Source: Monodelphis domestica
Taxonomy: Eukaryota > Chordata > Mammalia > Didelphimorphia > Didelphidae
Direction: 5' to 3'
Assembly: GCF_027887165.1 (NCBI RefSeq)
Contig: NC_077231.1
Span: 185,074,603-185,138,602, forward strand
Length of the DNA stretch: 64,000 nucleotides
This document shows positions 11,251-23,003 of the stretch, in pieces (positions within the stretch are counted from its first letter, which is position 1; each line of letters opens with the position of its first letter). Made by a program: the position numbers and the translations under genes. The notes beneath the pieces were generated by a model. It was not told where the DNA came from and searched no databases. It saw nothing but the letters and a program-made list of their open reading frames with translations.

Positions 11251-11431
11251 GTTTGTCTATCTCTCTGTCTCTGTCTCTCTCTCTCCCTCTAATATTTTCT
11301 TCCTCCTGTTGTAATTAAAACACCATAAAAATTTGGCAGCTGACTTGGGTATTTTATTATTTGGGATTTCCCTTGATGACCATTTAAATTTAGATTTTTC
11401 TCAGTCTCAACCATAATATTCACCCTTTACA
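10842..11431 (+). mobile_element. Solo LTR of an endogenous retrovirus
   Basis: A 590-bp unit begins TGTGCAAAAAAAAGGACAG and ends CACCCTTTACA, giving TG...CA ends. The 3' part (AAATTTGGCAGCTGACTTGG, then TCTCAGTCTCAACC) resembles the U5 end of the intact element at 54338, whose LTR ends TCAGTCTCCCC...TTACA. A CT microsatellite occupies the centre. No target duplication is evident (GACA against GTTG), so the exact 5' edge is uncertain. No internal retroviral sequence adjoins it. Confidence 0.6.
11140..11290 (+). repeat. (CT)n-rich low-complexity tract
   Basis: About 150 bp of nearly pure pyrimidine built from TCTCTC, TCTGTC and CTTTCT units, lying inside the solo LTR. Likely length-polymorphic. 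Confidence 0.9.
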
Positions 11432-12086
11432 GTTGAGAAGAGAAACATCATTCCTTTCTCCACCTACTTTCTACTCTTTTAATGATGGTTAGAGTTTCTT
11501 GTGAATTGTTCAAGATATGGAAATTTCAAATCCCTCACCTCAAGACTTTCCTATTTCTTTCTAGATTTCATCAGCCTGATGGGGAAAGTTAATATGAATG
11601 AGAGAGATTTGAAAAATAGAAGTGGAAACAGAGTTTGGCTGAAGACATTAAAGGAGAATGCCTTTGCTATAAAAGGAGCAATGGCAAGTACACTGTTCTT
11701 CCCTACATTGGAAGATGGGGATTCAGAGATAGTCCCCAGATATCAGTGATATTACCTACCCAGGTAGCAGTCCCGAGAGGATTATATACATCATCAAAGA
11801 TTGAAGCTTGCATAAAAATTTGACAATGTTAACAATTTAGAATATAAAATTCACACTCCTGGTTTCATCAACTTTTTAAAACTGATGATCAATTTTCTAG
11901 GAGGCAATGTGTCCTAGAAAAGGCTTCTGGAGAAAAGATGGGGATCCATTTGACTTTCTTTTGAAAAACTATTTCCATAGATACCCATCTCTCACAAGGA
12001 TATTAAAAGAAAGCAAAGGCAACTCAAGTAGAGCCAAGCTTTTTATTAAAGGAGAAGTATTATGGCATAAAGAATAGGGCACTGAT
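11432..12086. other. Unassigned intron sequence
   Basis: No repeat, exon or RNA gene recognised. Two overlapping short open frames at 11501-11823 have no recognisable content. Confidence 0.4.
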
Positions 12087-12329
12087 GGGACAGCTAGGGG
12101 CTGCCATGCCAAGCCTGGAATCAGGAATATCTGAATTCAAATCTGGCCTTAGACATTTGCTAGCTTTGTGACTCTGGACATGTCACAATCTTCTTTGCCT
12201 CAATCCCTTTGTCTATAAAATGAGCTGGAGAGGGAAATGGCGAATTACTCCAGAATTTTCACCAAGAAAACCCCAAATGGAGTCATGTAGAGTTGGACAG
12301 GACTGAACTTACTGAACAACAAATAAACA
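12087..12329 (+). repeat. MAR1-type marsupial SINE
   Basis: tRNA-like head (GGGACAGCTAGGGGCTGCC, GAATTCAAATCTGG box B), then CTATAAAATGAGCTGGAGAG and the RTE-derived tail CCAAGAAAACCCCAAATGGA to ACTGAACAACAAATAA. Nearly full length in plus orientation. Confidence 0.85.
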
Positions 12330-12455
12330 GGGAATCAAGAAGAACTGAGTTCAAAATTCTGCCTCAAACATTTATTGAGTGGGTCATCTCATTTCTCTGT
12401 ACCTTACTTTCCCTACCTGCAAAATGAACTTAATAGCCTCTCAAGTCCCTTTGTT
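12330..12455 (+). repeat. MIR-like SINE fragment
   Basis: GAACTGAGTTCAAAATTCTG followed by CCTGCAAAATGAACTTAATA gives a truncated tRNA-derived SINE between the MAR1 copy and the L1 tail. Confidence 0.5.
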
Positions 12456-12472
12456 TCTTGAAAGTTGTTTTT

Positions 12473-12845
12473 AGAGCAGAGTCAGGAGAACATTGTACAT
12501 AGTAAGTAACAGCATGTTGTAATGAGGATTAACTGTGAGAAATTTAGCTGTGCTGATTGATATAATGGTCCACAACAAAGGATCCATGATGAAAAATGTT
12601 ATCTACCTCCAGAGAGAGAACTGATAAATTCTTAGTGTGGATTTTGCATATTTTTTCCCAATGTCTTATTTTTTCCCTTGTTTCTGGCAAAATGGCTAAT
12701 AAGGAAATGTTTTGCATGACTTCACATGTACAGTAAATATAACATTGCTTGCCTTCTCAAAGGGTGGGGAAGATCAAGAGGGAGGGAAAGAATTCAGAAC
12801 TCAACCTTTCTAATGAATTTTTAAAAATAAAATGGAAAAAAAGCT
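12473..12845 (+). mobile_element. L1 3' tail, 5'-truncated
   Basis: AGTCAGGAGAACATTGTACA, then CCATGATGAAAAATGTTATC, AAATGTTTTGCATGACTTCA and CCTTCTCAAAGGGTGGGGAA follow the 3' UTR of marsupial L1. It ends in an A-rich tail near 12840. Diverged, with no clear target duplication. Confidence 0.75.
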
Positions 12846-13254
12846 CTTCCCCCCTTTTCAAGTTTATTCCAAATTAAAGCACTACCTGTTCTGCAGCTAA
12901 AATTACAGGCGTTCAAAGTCGGTGTCTATTTTTATACCTACAGGTAGAGAGGAGGAAGGAACTACTTGTTCCTCACAACAGCCTAATTTTTCTCTGAATG
13001 TTCATTCTGTGTCCCATTTGCCTTTCACAGAAAAGGCTGTCATGACACCTTTTAAGACAAGTACAAATTTATTGTCACTTATACATTCATTCACTAAATT
13101 AATCAGGATTCGGGGAGGGTTCAAAGTTCTGGTATGTCCATGTGGAATAAAAATGTTTGGAACATTACTGAGCACGCTGTTGAGGTTTCTATTCATAAGA
13201 ATTCCATTTACATAGTAGCATAACTGTTTACAATATGCAACAACTCCATGAGAT

Positions 13255-13345
13255 ACAAATAGAATCAGAGAACTCTAGAACTGGAAGGAACCTCAGAGGT
13301 CATCAGTTCCAACTCCTAAGTGTGAAATCCCTCTAAAGCATCCCT
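13255..13345 (-). repeat. MIR-type SINE fragment
   Basis: CTAGAACTGGAAGGAACCTC and CATCAGTTCCAACTCC match the minus-strand text of old MIR-related SINEs; a similar stretch occurs at 44834-44876. Confidence 0.5.
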
Positions 13346-13435
13346 CACCAGGGGTGCTAGTAAGGATTTAACAATCTAACCAGGGGTATACTAGAAAATG
13401 TTTAACCACCAGATGTTTTAAAAAATGTCATTTTT

Positions 13436-13503
13436 AGCTTTGCTCAGTGGCAGTATCATAACCAATGAGGTTTATCAGAGGCACAATTATTGCTAATTGA
13501 AAA
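13436..13503 (+). pseudogene. U4 snRNA pseudogene, 3'-truncated
   Basis: Starts AGCTTTGCTCAGTGGCAGTA and continues ACCAATGAGGTTTATCAGAG and ATTATTGCTAATTGAAAAC, the 5' stem-loop and U6-pairing region of spliceosomal U4 snRNA. Only the first 68 or so nucleotides are present; the central and 3' stem-loops and Sm site are missing, so it cannot assemble a U4 snRNP. CG positions have decayed to CA/TA. A/T-rich sequence follows, with an imperfect AAAAAATGTCA/AAAAAATATCA pair near the edges, compatible with an L1-mediated truncated retrocopy. Confidence 0.9.
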
Positions 13504-14517
13504 CTAAAAAATATCACATTAATCTGCATTATTGACATTTTCTCCATTATTTTCTTAAGTCTAGACAATTAAAAAAAAATAACTCAAATTCTGGTGTGCT
13601 GTGTTTCCTGAGTTCTGAGGTAAGTGTTCACAGTAAAAAGTTAACACTAGCCATAGGAACTGGCTCTTGCACATTCCTGTCCCTAATCCATAGTCACCCA
13701 GACTCTCCTTGGAGCTCTCCAATATCTGGAAACAGATTAATTACTTCCTGATGTAGTTCTATTCCATTTAGGGCCAGCTCTAATTGTTTTGAAGTCTTTC
13801 CCCATATTGAGTTGATATGCCTCTGTGCCACTTTAGTCACTGTTTTCTAGGGCCATTAGTATTGCCATTTTGTGGAGAAGAAACTGGAGACTTTGGGAAA
13901 TTAATTGACTTATGGTCTTTCTACACTAGAGCCCAAGTATAAGAGTCAGTACTCAACCAAGTCTCCCAAACCCAAATCCAGGAGCCTTTCCATTATACCA
14001 CACTGCCTTCTCTTGAACATGTTCATGTTTTATGAGGGGGGTTTAAAACCCACTTGCTATTTACTTGTGCTACTGACTTTCAAAAGCATTTGTCAATTAG
14101 AAGAAAAAGCAAGTGATCATTGTGAATGCTTGCATACTGACTGATAAATGCCCTTATTGTAAGCTTGGATTTTTTTTTTAAGAAAAAATGTGTTTTATTG
14201 TTTACCTTTTTTTCTTAACTAAATGCTTGCAGAATAACACTTTTGTAATAATTTATTATAGGTGGAATGGAAAATACCAAACATTTTCATCATGACATCC
14301 CTTTCTTTTTATCAAGAGGTGAGGGACAGAGATTGGACACCCAGATGACTGATTCATCAGATTGCTCCTGAGTTAAAAAAGCATAACAAAAACAAAGTCA
14401 AGATAAGCTGAAGGATGATCTAGAAGTAGAGGGAGCCAGTTTTCCTGGAAATGAACTTTTAAGTGAATATTTTGTGATTGTAGGAGAAATTTTCCATACC
14501 ACCAGAGTTTATTGTAT

Positions 14518-14520
<3 letters not shown>
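13504..14520. other. Unassigned intron sequence
   Basis: No exon or confidently named repeat recognised. An open frame at 13905-14144 has no recognisable domain. Confidence 0.4.

Positions 14521-14522
<2 letters not shown>

Positions 14523-14579
<57 letters not shown>
14523..14579. repeat. (TA)n microsatellite
   Basis: About 28 uninterrupted TA units. Expected to be highly polymorphic. Confidence 0.97.
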
Positions 14580-14581
<2 letters not shown>

Positions 14582-14652
14582 AATAAAGTTATGAAATAAT
14601 TGTTGTAGTAAAAAAAAATAAAATGCTCATGTTTTAGTGCATACTGAAATTA

Positions 14653-14886
14653 GGGGCAGCTTAGAATGCCAGGCTTGGCATCATCAAGTCTCCACTTTCT
14701 GAATTCAAATCTGGCATTAGCCACTTACTAGCTATGCGACTAGCTACGCAAGTCACTTAACCCTATTCGCCTCAGTTTCTTGTCTATAAAATAATAAAAG
14801 CCTCCACCATCTCTGCCAAGAAAACTTCCAAATGGAGAATCATGCAGAGCTGGACACAACTGAAAGATAACTGAATAACAATAAAC
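14653..14886 (+). repeat. MAR1-type marsupial SINE
   Basis: GGGGCAGCTTAGAATGCCAG head, GAATTCAAATCTGGCATTAG box B, GCAAGTCACTTAACCC, and the RTE-like tail GAGCTGGACACAACTGAAAG to GAATAACAATAAA. Plus orientation. Confidence 0.82.
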
Positions 14887-15044
14887 GTGCAAAACAAACT
14901 CTGAAGAAGTTTACATTTCTGGCCCCGTGTTACAATCCACCTGCATTATTAAACCCTTTTGGCTTTAAACCAATCAATCTTTATCCAAATAGTGCCATAT
15001 TTTTAAAAAATCCTGTTTCCACTGACCCCAAGCTCTTTTCTAGA

Positions 15045-15219
15045 ATGAGGGCAGATAGGCACCATAGTGGATAGAGCACTGGACATTGAGTAAGAAAGAT
15101 GAGAATTCAAAACAAGACTCAGACACTTACTAGCTATATGACTTCAGTTTCCTCATCTATAAACTGGAGGAAATAATAGCACCTACCATTCAGAGTTATT
15201 GTGAGGATCAATTGAGATA
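15045..15219 (+). repeat. MIR/MAR-type SINE, 5' half
   Basis: GGGCAGATAGGCACCATAGT and GTGGATAGAGCACTGG form the head; CTCATCTATAAACTGGAGGA and GTTATTGTGAGGATCAATTG form the core. The element is split by an insertion at 15220-15387; its tail resumes at 15388-15460. Confidence 0.75.
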
Positions 15220-15387
15220 ATATTTCCATTTATTTTTAAAATTAATTAATTATTTTATTTTAATAACACATTTCTGCATAAGTTTTCCAAAGGTATATGA
15301 TTCAAATTGTCTCCCTCCTTTCTTCCCTCCCCTCTCCCAGAGCTGGCAAGCAATTCAATCTGGGTTATACATGTATATACACAAGAT
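15220..15387 (-). mobile_element. L1-like insertion nested in the SINE
   Basis: Splits the surrounding SINE. It is flanked by GATAATATTT on the left and GATGATATTT on the right, a 9-of-10 direct repeat. Inside, ATTGTCTCCCTCCTTTCTTC and CAATCTGGGTTATACATGTA match sequence common in marsupial L1 copies, and the T/A-rich left edge would be the A-tail on the minus strand. Confidence 0.55.
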
Positions 15388-15460
15388 GATATTTTAATCA
15401 TTTAGCATAGTATCTGGCACATAGTAGGTACTATATAAATGTAAGCTATTGTCATCATCC
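15388..15460 (+). repeat. Tail of the split SINE
   Basis: CATAGTATCTGGCACATAGTA and TATATAAATGTAAGCTATTG continue the SINE interrupted at 15220. Confidence 0.6.
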
Positions 15461-17144
15461 TAATCATGATCATTTTTCTATCAACCGAGACATCAGTGAG
15501 AAGAAAACAAAATGAAGTGTCTCATCTCCAAAAGAAAGCCTTATGCCTTATCATTAACATCTTACTTAATGGTCTCGTTTGAAGGATTCGAAGTCTAATG
15601 GGGAATGGTTCTTCGATGTGTGCCAATTCTTCTATGTAGGTGGGATAACTCCTAAGACTGCAAGTGGGTCATGAGGTAATGATTCTCTCCTAAATGCAAA
15701 CATCTGGTCCAGAATCTGTTGACTACAAGAAGCTTGGGCCCCATGCCCTCCTCAGCATGATCAGAATTTGGATGGAGAGGACAGATAAATGCAGTGAGAG
15801 CTGGCAAGTCTTAATTCAGAGGTAGTTAAAGTTAGAAGAGTTAGTAACCCCCACAGCAGGGCTCTCACAAAGCTGATTGTGAAATATGGGGAATATGGCT
15901 AATCTGAATGGAGAATAAATCCCATGAGAGCTCAGAAGAAATTATTAGAACTGCTTCATGGCTGAGATTTGCTCATGAAAAGGCAGAGGAAGTAAGGAAG
16001 CGGACTGGAGCATTTAATGGGCAATGGGAGGGAATGCTCTCAAGTCTTATCTCCAAATAAGTAAAGCAGATGAGAGTGAAGTTGTCTCTGATTCGGGAGA
16101 GGGAAGGTACTGAGAGAAGCAATAACTTTCCTCACCTGGGTCATATAAAGAGGAAGTTTAAATTAAATCAAATAAGCCCTAGAACTGGGACCTCATGATT
16201 GCTATTGTATCTGTTTGCAGAGTCATTTTGCCATCAATAAGGGGACAGGCATGACCCTCACACCAAGCAAGCCACTGCTTCTCTTTCAGAGGAATAAACT
16301 CTTATATCTGTTCACCTCTGTAAAGTTTCACTAAATTAAGGCCCTTCCAGGAGTCTAAAAGGCACCAGAAGGTACTACAAAACAGTCTGTTGTAGTGATA
16401 AGAATGCTGAAAACAGTAGGTACTAAATAAATGTTTCTTGACTGACAAAAATTTAGTTGAGACTTGCATTTGATATTAACTTGGCCATGAGCAAGTAATT
16501 TAACCTGAGTTTCAGTTCCATGTCCTGTAAAGATAGATTGGCGATGCTTCTACTCCCAGTTTTCTAGGATCATTTTGAGGAAAGCAAAGCCAAGAAAGGA
16601 GTTCAAGGACACTGCTCTTAAACCCCCAACTCTTGTGTTTCTTGTCTGAGTCCAAGTTTCCCAAAGCTAACAAATCTCACTTATCTTACTGGAATTCTAC
16701 ATTCTTCAATCTATCTGATAGGAAACTTATAATGCCTCTGAACTACTTCAGTACAGGTGGTTATGTTTCAGGAACAGTATCCTTGAACCCCCTGCTTAGG
16801 CTGTGTAGAAGCCCAGATTGACCATGACCAGGTGCTTCTCCTGTAAGGTGCCATCACTGTTCAGAGGGAGGGAGATCATCCCTTCTCCTGTCCCCTGTGC
16901 CCCTAGCTGCATTCTAGAAGGAAGAAGTTACATGGGAAAAGGTTAAAAGGAAGTTTTGGAGAGTGAGTGACTGAGAACATTTCTTCAGATTGTTTTTTAG
17001 GTTATGGACAAGGTAGACAATCAAAGAGCTCTATATGGCCAATTACCAGCAAGGTACTAATGGTCCTGTCCGTAATGCTACTGAGAGGTGCTTTTCAGTT
17101 GTCTCCAAACAATGGTCAACGGTCTGTAATCTCATCAGGTTGAT
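15461..17144. other. Repeat-poor intron stretch
   Basis: About 1.7 kb in which I recognise only weak MIR-like pieces around 16400-16570. No exon-like frame or RNA gene is evident. One of the longer apparently unique parts of intron 4. Confidence 0.4.
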
Positions 17145-17394
17145 TCTGTTGTTGTTGTTGAGTCATTTCTATCATGTCTGACTCTTTGTGACCCCATTTG
17201 GGGGTTTTCTTGCAAAGATAATGGAAGTGGTTTACCATTTCCTCCTCCAGCTAATTTTACAGATGAGGAATGGAGGCAAATGGGGTTCAGTGACATGCCT
17301 AGGGTCACACAGGCTGGATTTGAACACATGAAGATGAGCCTTCCTGATTCCAAGCCCAGTGCTTGTCCCACTGTTCCAACTAGCTGCCTCTAAC
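17145..17394 (-). repeat. MAR1-type marsupial SINE
   Basis: Minus orientation: the plus strand begins with the inverted RTE-like tail (GTTGTTGTTGTTGAGTCATT, then TGTCTGACTCTTTGTGACCC), passes TTTTACAGATGAGGAATGGA, and ends with the inverted head CCAACTAGCTGCCTC. Confidence 0.87.
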
Positions 17395-17399
17395 CTGCT

Positions 17400-18360
17400 C
17401 TAATACACAATATTAAAGGAATTATTTATGAGTCTTTAAAAAGACAAGCTAAAAGTCATCAGAAACAGATTCTGCCAGTTTAATCTCTTTTTTGACAGTT
17501 ATGAAACTGGTAGACAAGGGGCATGAATATCTGGATTTCCCAAGACATGTGAAAAACATCTCTCATGCTATTCTTTTGGCCAAGATGTCAGATTTAGAGA
17601 TGACACAACACTGGAGGGGAGAGAAATAGTCAATATGGTAGATGACAGCTATGAACCAAAAATATCTTGACAGACTAGAACAAACGACCGGATCTAACAA
17701 GATGACATTTAATAGAGTAAAATATAAAGTCCATACTTAAGTTCAAAGATTCAACTATAAAAAATACAAGTGAGAAGCACTAGATCGTCAGTACTTCATG
17801 TAGAAATAGTCATGAGGATTTAATGAGTCTCGGGTTCCACAGTACAGTGCCTGGCCCATAATAGGGGCTTACATAATGTGTTGAATTTATTTAAATGGAG
17901 TGTGAATCAAAATTCCAAAAAGTTCATGTTATTTTAGTGGTATTATGGTATCCAGAATGAGAGAAGTGAACATCCTATTATATTCTGTCCTGGGCAGACC
18001 ACACATAGTATATGTTGTATTCAATGCCGTAAAAGGAAATTTTAAAAATTGACATACTCGTGCATATCCAAAAGGAGGTAATCAGAGTGGTAAGGAATCT
18101 GGAGACTTTCATATGAGGATGAGTTGAAGAAGCAACAATATTTAACCAGAAGAAGATTGGGGGTTGGGAGCAGGAAATAGGAGAACAGTCTTCAAACAAT
18201 TTTAAGGGCTGTCAAGTGGAAAAGGGTTAGACCTTGCTCTACTTAAATCCAGAGTGATGAACTAGGAATAATGTTTCAAAGTTGCAGAAAAGAAGATTTG
18301 GTTCTACATAAAGAAAACCTTCCTACTAATTAGTACGATCCAAAAGGGCAACAGAAATGT
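17400..18360. other. Unassigned intron sequence
   Basis: Contains a small MIR tail-like fragment near 17810-17890 (AGTGCCTGGCCCATAATAGG). Nothing else was recognised. Confidence 0.4.
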
Positions 18361-18490
18361 AATGAATGGAATAGAAAAGCATTTACTAAGCATATTCTAT
18401 GAGCTAAATTTTGAGAATAGAAATAGAAAGACAAGACAACACTCCTACTTTTGAACAGCTTATATTCTAACTGGTGAAATAATACATGTA
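18361..18490. repeat. L2/MIR3-like fragment
   Basis: GCATTTACTAAGCATATTCT, then AACAGCTTATATTCTAACTG correspond to the common 'tissue' of decayed L2-type tails also seen at 5535, 24600 and 46810. Confidence 0.5.
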
Positions 18491-19367
18491 GCACATGGAT
18501 TGCTTTGGAAAATGGAGGGAGGGTTCCCTCTCATTGAAGATTTTTCAAATGAATGAAAGGGTCTTTACCTGGGCTCCATGAACTTAAAAAATATTTTGAA
18601 AATGATATCAGAATAATTGGTTTTCTTTGTAATCTTATGTATTTAAAGATGATTTTGTGGAGTTATGTTTCATCAAACTGCCAAAGGGATCTATGACAAC
18701 AAAAAAGGTTAAGAAGCCCTACAGTAGAGACTAGATGATGCTCAGGCACAGGTCTGGCAAGATGGCGGTCCCTGAAATCTTTTCCAAATGGATTTCTATG
18801 ATTCTATGGCTTTGGTCTATGTCAAAACTCAAATGTGCTTCAGGGGTTGTAGGTCTGTCTTTGCTACAGACAAGAAAAATAATGTTTTATGTGCTTGAAA
18901 AGTATGCAAAATAATTTGAGCAACTACAGCAACACTATAATAAATATATGACCTTCCAGAGTGGCAAAACCATCTAAAAATAGAAATTCTTATGGGTTTC
19001 TTTGAAAATCAGCCACAATACTTATAGTCTCATTTTGACCTTTCTTTTTCTATTGGAATCTTTGAGTTATCTTTTTCCTTTTTTTTGGCACATGACTGAC
19101 AGCTATGGAATGAATGAATGAATGAATGAATGAATGAATGAATGAAATGAATGTAATTCAGTAGTCTAAGGTTTTCTTTTGCTTTTACTTGAAGGGAGAG
19201 TTTGGGGCCTATTTACCAAAAGAGAATAAGATAAGTGTTGAGAAGTTGATCTAAAGTCCATCTTATGAATTCTTCTTAAGCTAGGTATTCATCAGGGTCC
19301 AGGAGAGAATGAATCTGGTGGGAACCACCATGTTGTGAGAGGGATAAATTGTGAAGCGGTAAAAAAC
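18491..19367. other. Unassigned intron sequence with a GAAT repeat
   Basis: No gene recognised. It includes the tetranucleotide repeat listed separately. Confidence 0.4.
19108..19152 (+). repeat. (GAAT)n microsatellite
   Basis: About ten tandem GAAT/AATG units, with one missing base near the end. Confidence 0.95.
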
Positions 19368-19510
19368 TATGTAGTGGGAAAAGTGCTGAATATGGTGGCA
19401 CTGAGCACAGGTTCTAATACTGGCTCTGCTCTTGACTATTTATATGAATGATATACTTGAATATCTTTGGCTCCATTTTTTTAATCTGAAAAAGAAAGAA
19501 GCAGGAATAA
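19368..19510 (+). repeat. MIR-type SINE fragment
   Basis: GTAGTGGGAAAAGTGCTGAA head and GGTTCTAATACTGGCTCTGC box B region followed by GGCTCCATTTTTTTAATCTG. Diverged. Confidence 0.6.
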
Positions 19511-20029
19511 GAAGGTGAACGCTCCCTAGAACACTGTTTTGGCCAGAACACAAATGTAATACAGTTCAGTTCCGAGTATTAATGAATAGCTCCCAAACTT
19601 CTTGGTCTCAGAACTCCTTTACACTCTTAAAAATTATTGAAACCCCCCTAAAGGGCTTTTATTTATGCAGGTTATGTATATCAATATTTATCATATTAGA
19701 AATGAAAGTGCTTTAGTGTTATTGTGAATATAATTTTGACCTCATAGATCCCCTCTAATGGTCTTGGTGACTACAAGGCATTTTATGCAGTACTTTAGTA
19801 CTTAAGCAAAGAACTTGTAATGCTTTAAAACATGCTAAGCTAGATTGCCTAGAGAAGGGAAACCAAGAGGATGAAGAGCCTCACATTGGGGCCATATGAA
19901 GACTGGATGAAAGAACTGGATAGGAATGGGTTTAGTCTGGAGAAGCCTTGAAAAAAACAATTTATTGGACCTGTAATTGCATGAGACAAGGGAGATCCGG
20001 GTGAAGAATATATTCTATTGATAAAGAGC
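19511..20029. other. Unassigned intron sequence
   Basis: No gene or confidently named repeat recognised. Confidence 0.35.
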
Positions 20030-20190
20030 TATTACTTCCTTGCAATTTATAGTCTAATAAAATTGCCTAGACACCAAGAAAGGTTTAGTGAATTGCACAG
20101 GGCCACATGGTCGTTATTTCAGAGGTGGGACCCAACAAATCTTTGAGGCTAGTGTTCTATCCATTATGGCATATTGCCTCTTGGAGAAAA
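20030..20190 (-). repeat. MIR/MAR-type SINE fragment
   Basis: TTGCACAGGGCCACATGGTC, then GAGGTGGGACCC and GTTCTATCCATTATGGCATA read as the complement of a tRNA-derived SINE head and core. Confidence 0.6.
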
Positions 20191-21754
20191 CTTATGGAGA
20201 TATACATTCTAGCTTCTAGTATTTAAAGGGCCACAATATGGAGGAAAGATATAGTTTGTTCTGTTTGGCTCCAGAGAGCAGAATTAGGAGTAATCGATGC
20301 AAGCTTAAGGGAGACAAATTTAGGAAGATTTTTCTAACACTTAGAATCAACTAAAAAACCTGCTTCGGGAAGTGGTTAGTTCCCCCCTCAGTGGAGGGCT
20401 TCAAGCAAAAGCTGGATAATTACTGTTAGGTGGATTAGAGATGGGATTACTGTGCAGGTATCCACTTAACTGGATGAATCTGAAATCTTGTGATTCTATC
20501 ATCTTTGTCAGAGTTATGAGTATAAATGGCCAAAGTATTTGATCACATCACAAGAATTGTTGAAATTAAGTAGTTGATGCCTATAAAATGATGCTTTCCT
20601 CAAAAATGGGCTAGTTTTATAAACAAGAAGTTTATTGATTTATACTGAGCTAGTTTAAAATAAAACTAGTTAGGAAAACAAAAATAAAATAAAAGAGGGG
20701 GTGAGATTTAATGAGTTAGCCATAAATTTTTGATCCATCTAGCCACACCTATCCTTTCTTAGACTCATGTAGGTTTAATATAGTTAGACAAAAAGTTACT
20801 TTATGTTATAAATTATAATTTATACAATACTACATTATATTCATATTTGGTTTGAGACTCACTCTCTTCACTTATTTTGACAGATGAATATTCCTCCATT
20901 CTGACACATACAACAGCTCACACATCCACACAGTGAAAAGAAATCAAAATAATTCCATTTTTATTAGGGTCCAATTAGTCCAACCATCTGTTCCTCCTTT
21001 GGTAGTAAAAATGAAGAGGGAAGATTACAGAAAAGGAAAAAAGGACTAGGAGATAATCTGCCCTCCCCCTCTTCAAGTGATAAAAGAATATAGTCATTTC
21101 CCCAAGTAAAACATTTCTGTTTCCACTACTATGCATCTTTTTGACAGCAGAGAAGGACCAGAGGGCTTCAGCTAACAGTTCTCAGAGTCACACCTCAGAG
21201 AACTAATGTTAGGACCATGTCTTTGGAAATTCCAGCCACTCCCCATGGACAGAGGCCTGATATTTGACCTTTTAGTTCATACTTCAAGTCCATTTAAGCC
21301 AGTCACCAAAGGGCACTTAATTGTCATTTCTATTTTGGTGATTTGTCAGTAATCCTTCCAGTTGACTTAAATATTGTCATTAATGACACCAGCTCATTAA
21401 TTGATTGGGATAAAGCCAAAGATCAAATGAATACAGACCCCCCCCCCCCCATACTCTCATGCTTCCTTTGCTTAGTGCCATCTCACAACATCAACTTCAA
21501 AACTCAAACCAGCTAGAGAAATCAACGTTTCAATTAATGGAACACATTTTATTTTACATACTCATATTTTTAGAGATAAATTTAGAGGGCAAACATGTTA
21601 TATCAAAAGGATTCAAAATGTCTTATTTCATTTCCTACCTTACCAATGTGATCCAAAAAAATAATACAACAAACATGGAGTTATGCTAGGTTTTGATTAC
21701 AGCTCAGAACTGTTGAAACTAAGCAGTTTTGTAGAGAAATAAAATATCCCTAAG
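20191..21754. other. Unassigned intron sequence
   Basis: About 1.5 kb with no exon or clear repeat. A C10-12 run lies at about 21439-21450. Confidence 0.4.
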
Positions 21755-22320
21755 TAGGAATACAAAGACAAAAATGAAACTGTCTCTGGCCTCAAGGAGC
21801 TTCCACTCTTTTAGGGAGTTGGGTGGTAAAGATGGAGCATGTAATCAAATAAAATATGATAATCTTTGAGGAAGACACAAACAGGAAATACTTGGTTAGG
21901 GGGGCAAAGATCCAGAAAGGCTTTGTTTTAGGAGGGGCTGAATCTTGAAAAAATTCCTAAAGGTGAAGATGAGGAGGGAAGACATTCCATAACTGAGGGA
22001 ATAATATGGAAAAAAAGAACAGAAATGGGTGAGAGAATTTCAAGTTCAGGGAATAGTCAGTAGTTCAGTTTGGCTGGAAATCATTATTTATTTATGTGTG
22101 TGGGCATAGGAATAATTTGATGGTTCTAAGTTATGGAGGGTTTTAAGAGGAGAGTTTATATTTTATCCCAGAGACATACAAAGTTGTGGATAATTTTTTT
22201 ATGACAGAAGAGTGACATAGTCAGAATTATTTTTTCAGAAATACTAATTTTGCAACTTGGGAAGGAGAATTAAAGGAGAAAGTAAGGAGGCTATTGCAAT
22301 AATCAAGTTGAAAGGGTCTG
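21755..22320 (-). repeat. Antisense L2-like LINE remnant
   Basis: CTGGCCTCAAGGAGCTTCCA, then GGGTTTTAAGAGGAGAG, ACAGAAGAGTGACATAGTCA and GGAGGCTATTGCAATAATCA read as the complement of L2-type reverse-transcriptase coding sequence (the last phrase covers the conserved LDYCNSLL region). Decayed, with no open frame. Confidence 0.55.
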
Positions 22321-22369
22321 ATAAAGACTGAAGTCCCTTGCTCAGATATCTGACTTCATACAATCTATC

Positions 22370-22625
22370 CAATCTTTTTCATCACTACTTCCCAATAGAC
22401 TCCTTTTACACTAGGTAAGTTGATCTTTTTTTGTTGCATGCATTTGTTATGTCCATCCTTGCTTTCCTGGCTCTGATTGTATTCTTATACTTCATTGGAA
22501 TGCCTTTGCCTCTCCTGTTCTCTGAGTCAAATTCTATGCATGTTCTTCGAGACCTAATTTCAAGTCCAACCTCTTCCATGAAGCCCTCTATGACTAATCT
22601 ATAATTCAACCTTTATTTCTTCTGA
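22370..22625 (+). repeat. L2/L3-like LINE tail fragment
   Basis: TTGGAATGCCTTTGCCTCTC and CAAGTCCAACCTCTTCCATG resemble the 3' coding end of CR1-clade LINEs (L2/L3), plus orientation. Weak. Confidence 0.45.
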
Positions 22626-23003
22626 ATATCCTGAAAAGTTAGATTGAGGGAAATAGGGACATTTAGCTAGAATAAGAGAAGTCCTACAGGGCATATGAAC
22701 ATTTTTAAACGGTGGCCAGGTAAAGAGGTATAAGCTGATTATTTTTTGATGGTTGAAGTAGGATTAAGGGATGAAAGTTACAAGGAGGCAGACTGTGGCT
22801 CAACTGAAAGAGAAATTGTTGATAATGGGGGTATAAATCTATGATCCCTGCTCCTGGAGGAGCCTGAGGAAGGTGGATTTTTATGATCTCAGGAGTTCTG
22901 AGATTCAGTGGGCTAAAGTCAATCAGGTTTCTGCACTAATTTTATCACCAATATGGTGATTTCTTGAGACTGGAAGCCACCAGGATGCTCATAGAAAAGT
23001 AAT
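22626..23003. other. Unassigned intron sequence
   Basis: No gene or clear repeat recognised. Confidence 0.35.

Noticed and set aside
10842..11431. Full provirus with the other LTR nearby
   Set aside because: No matching second LTR, primer site or internal sequence adjoins it, so only a solo LTR is claimed.
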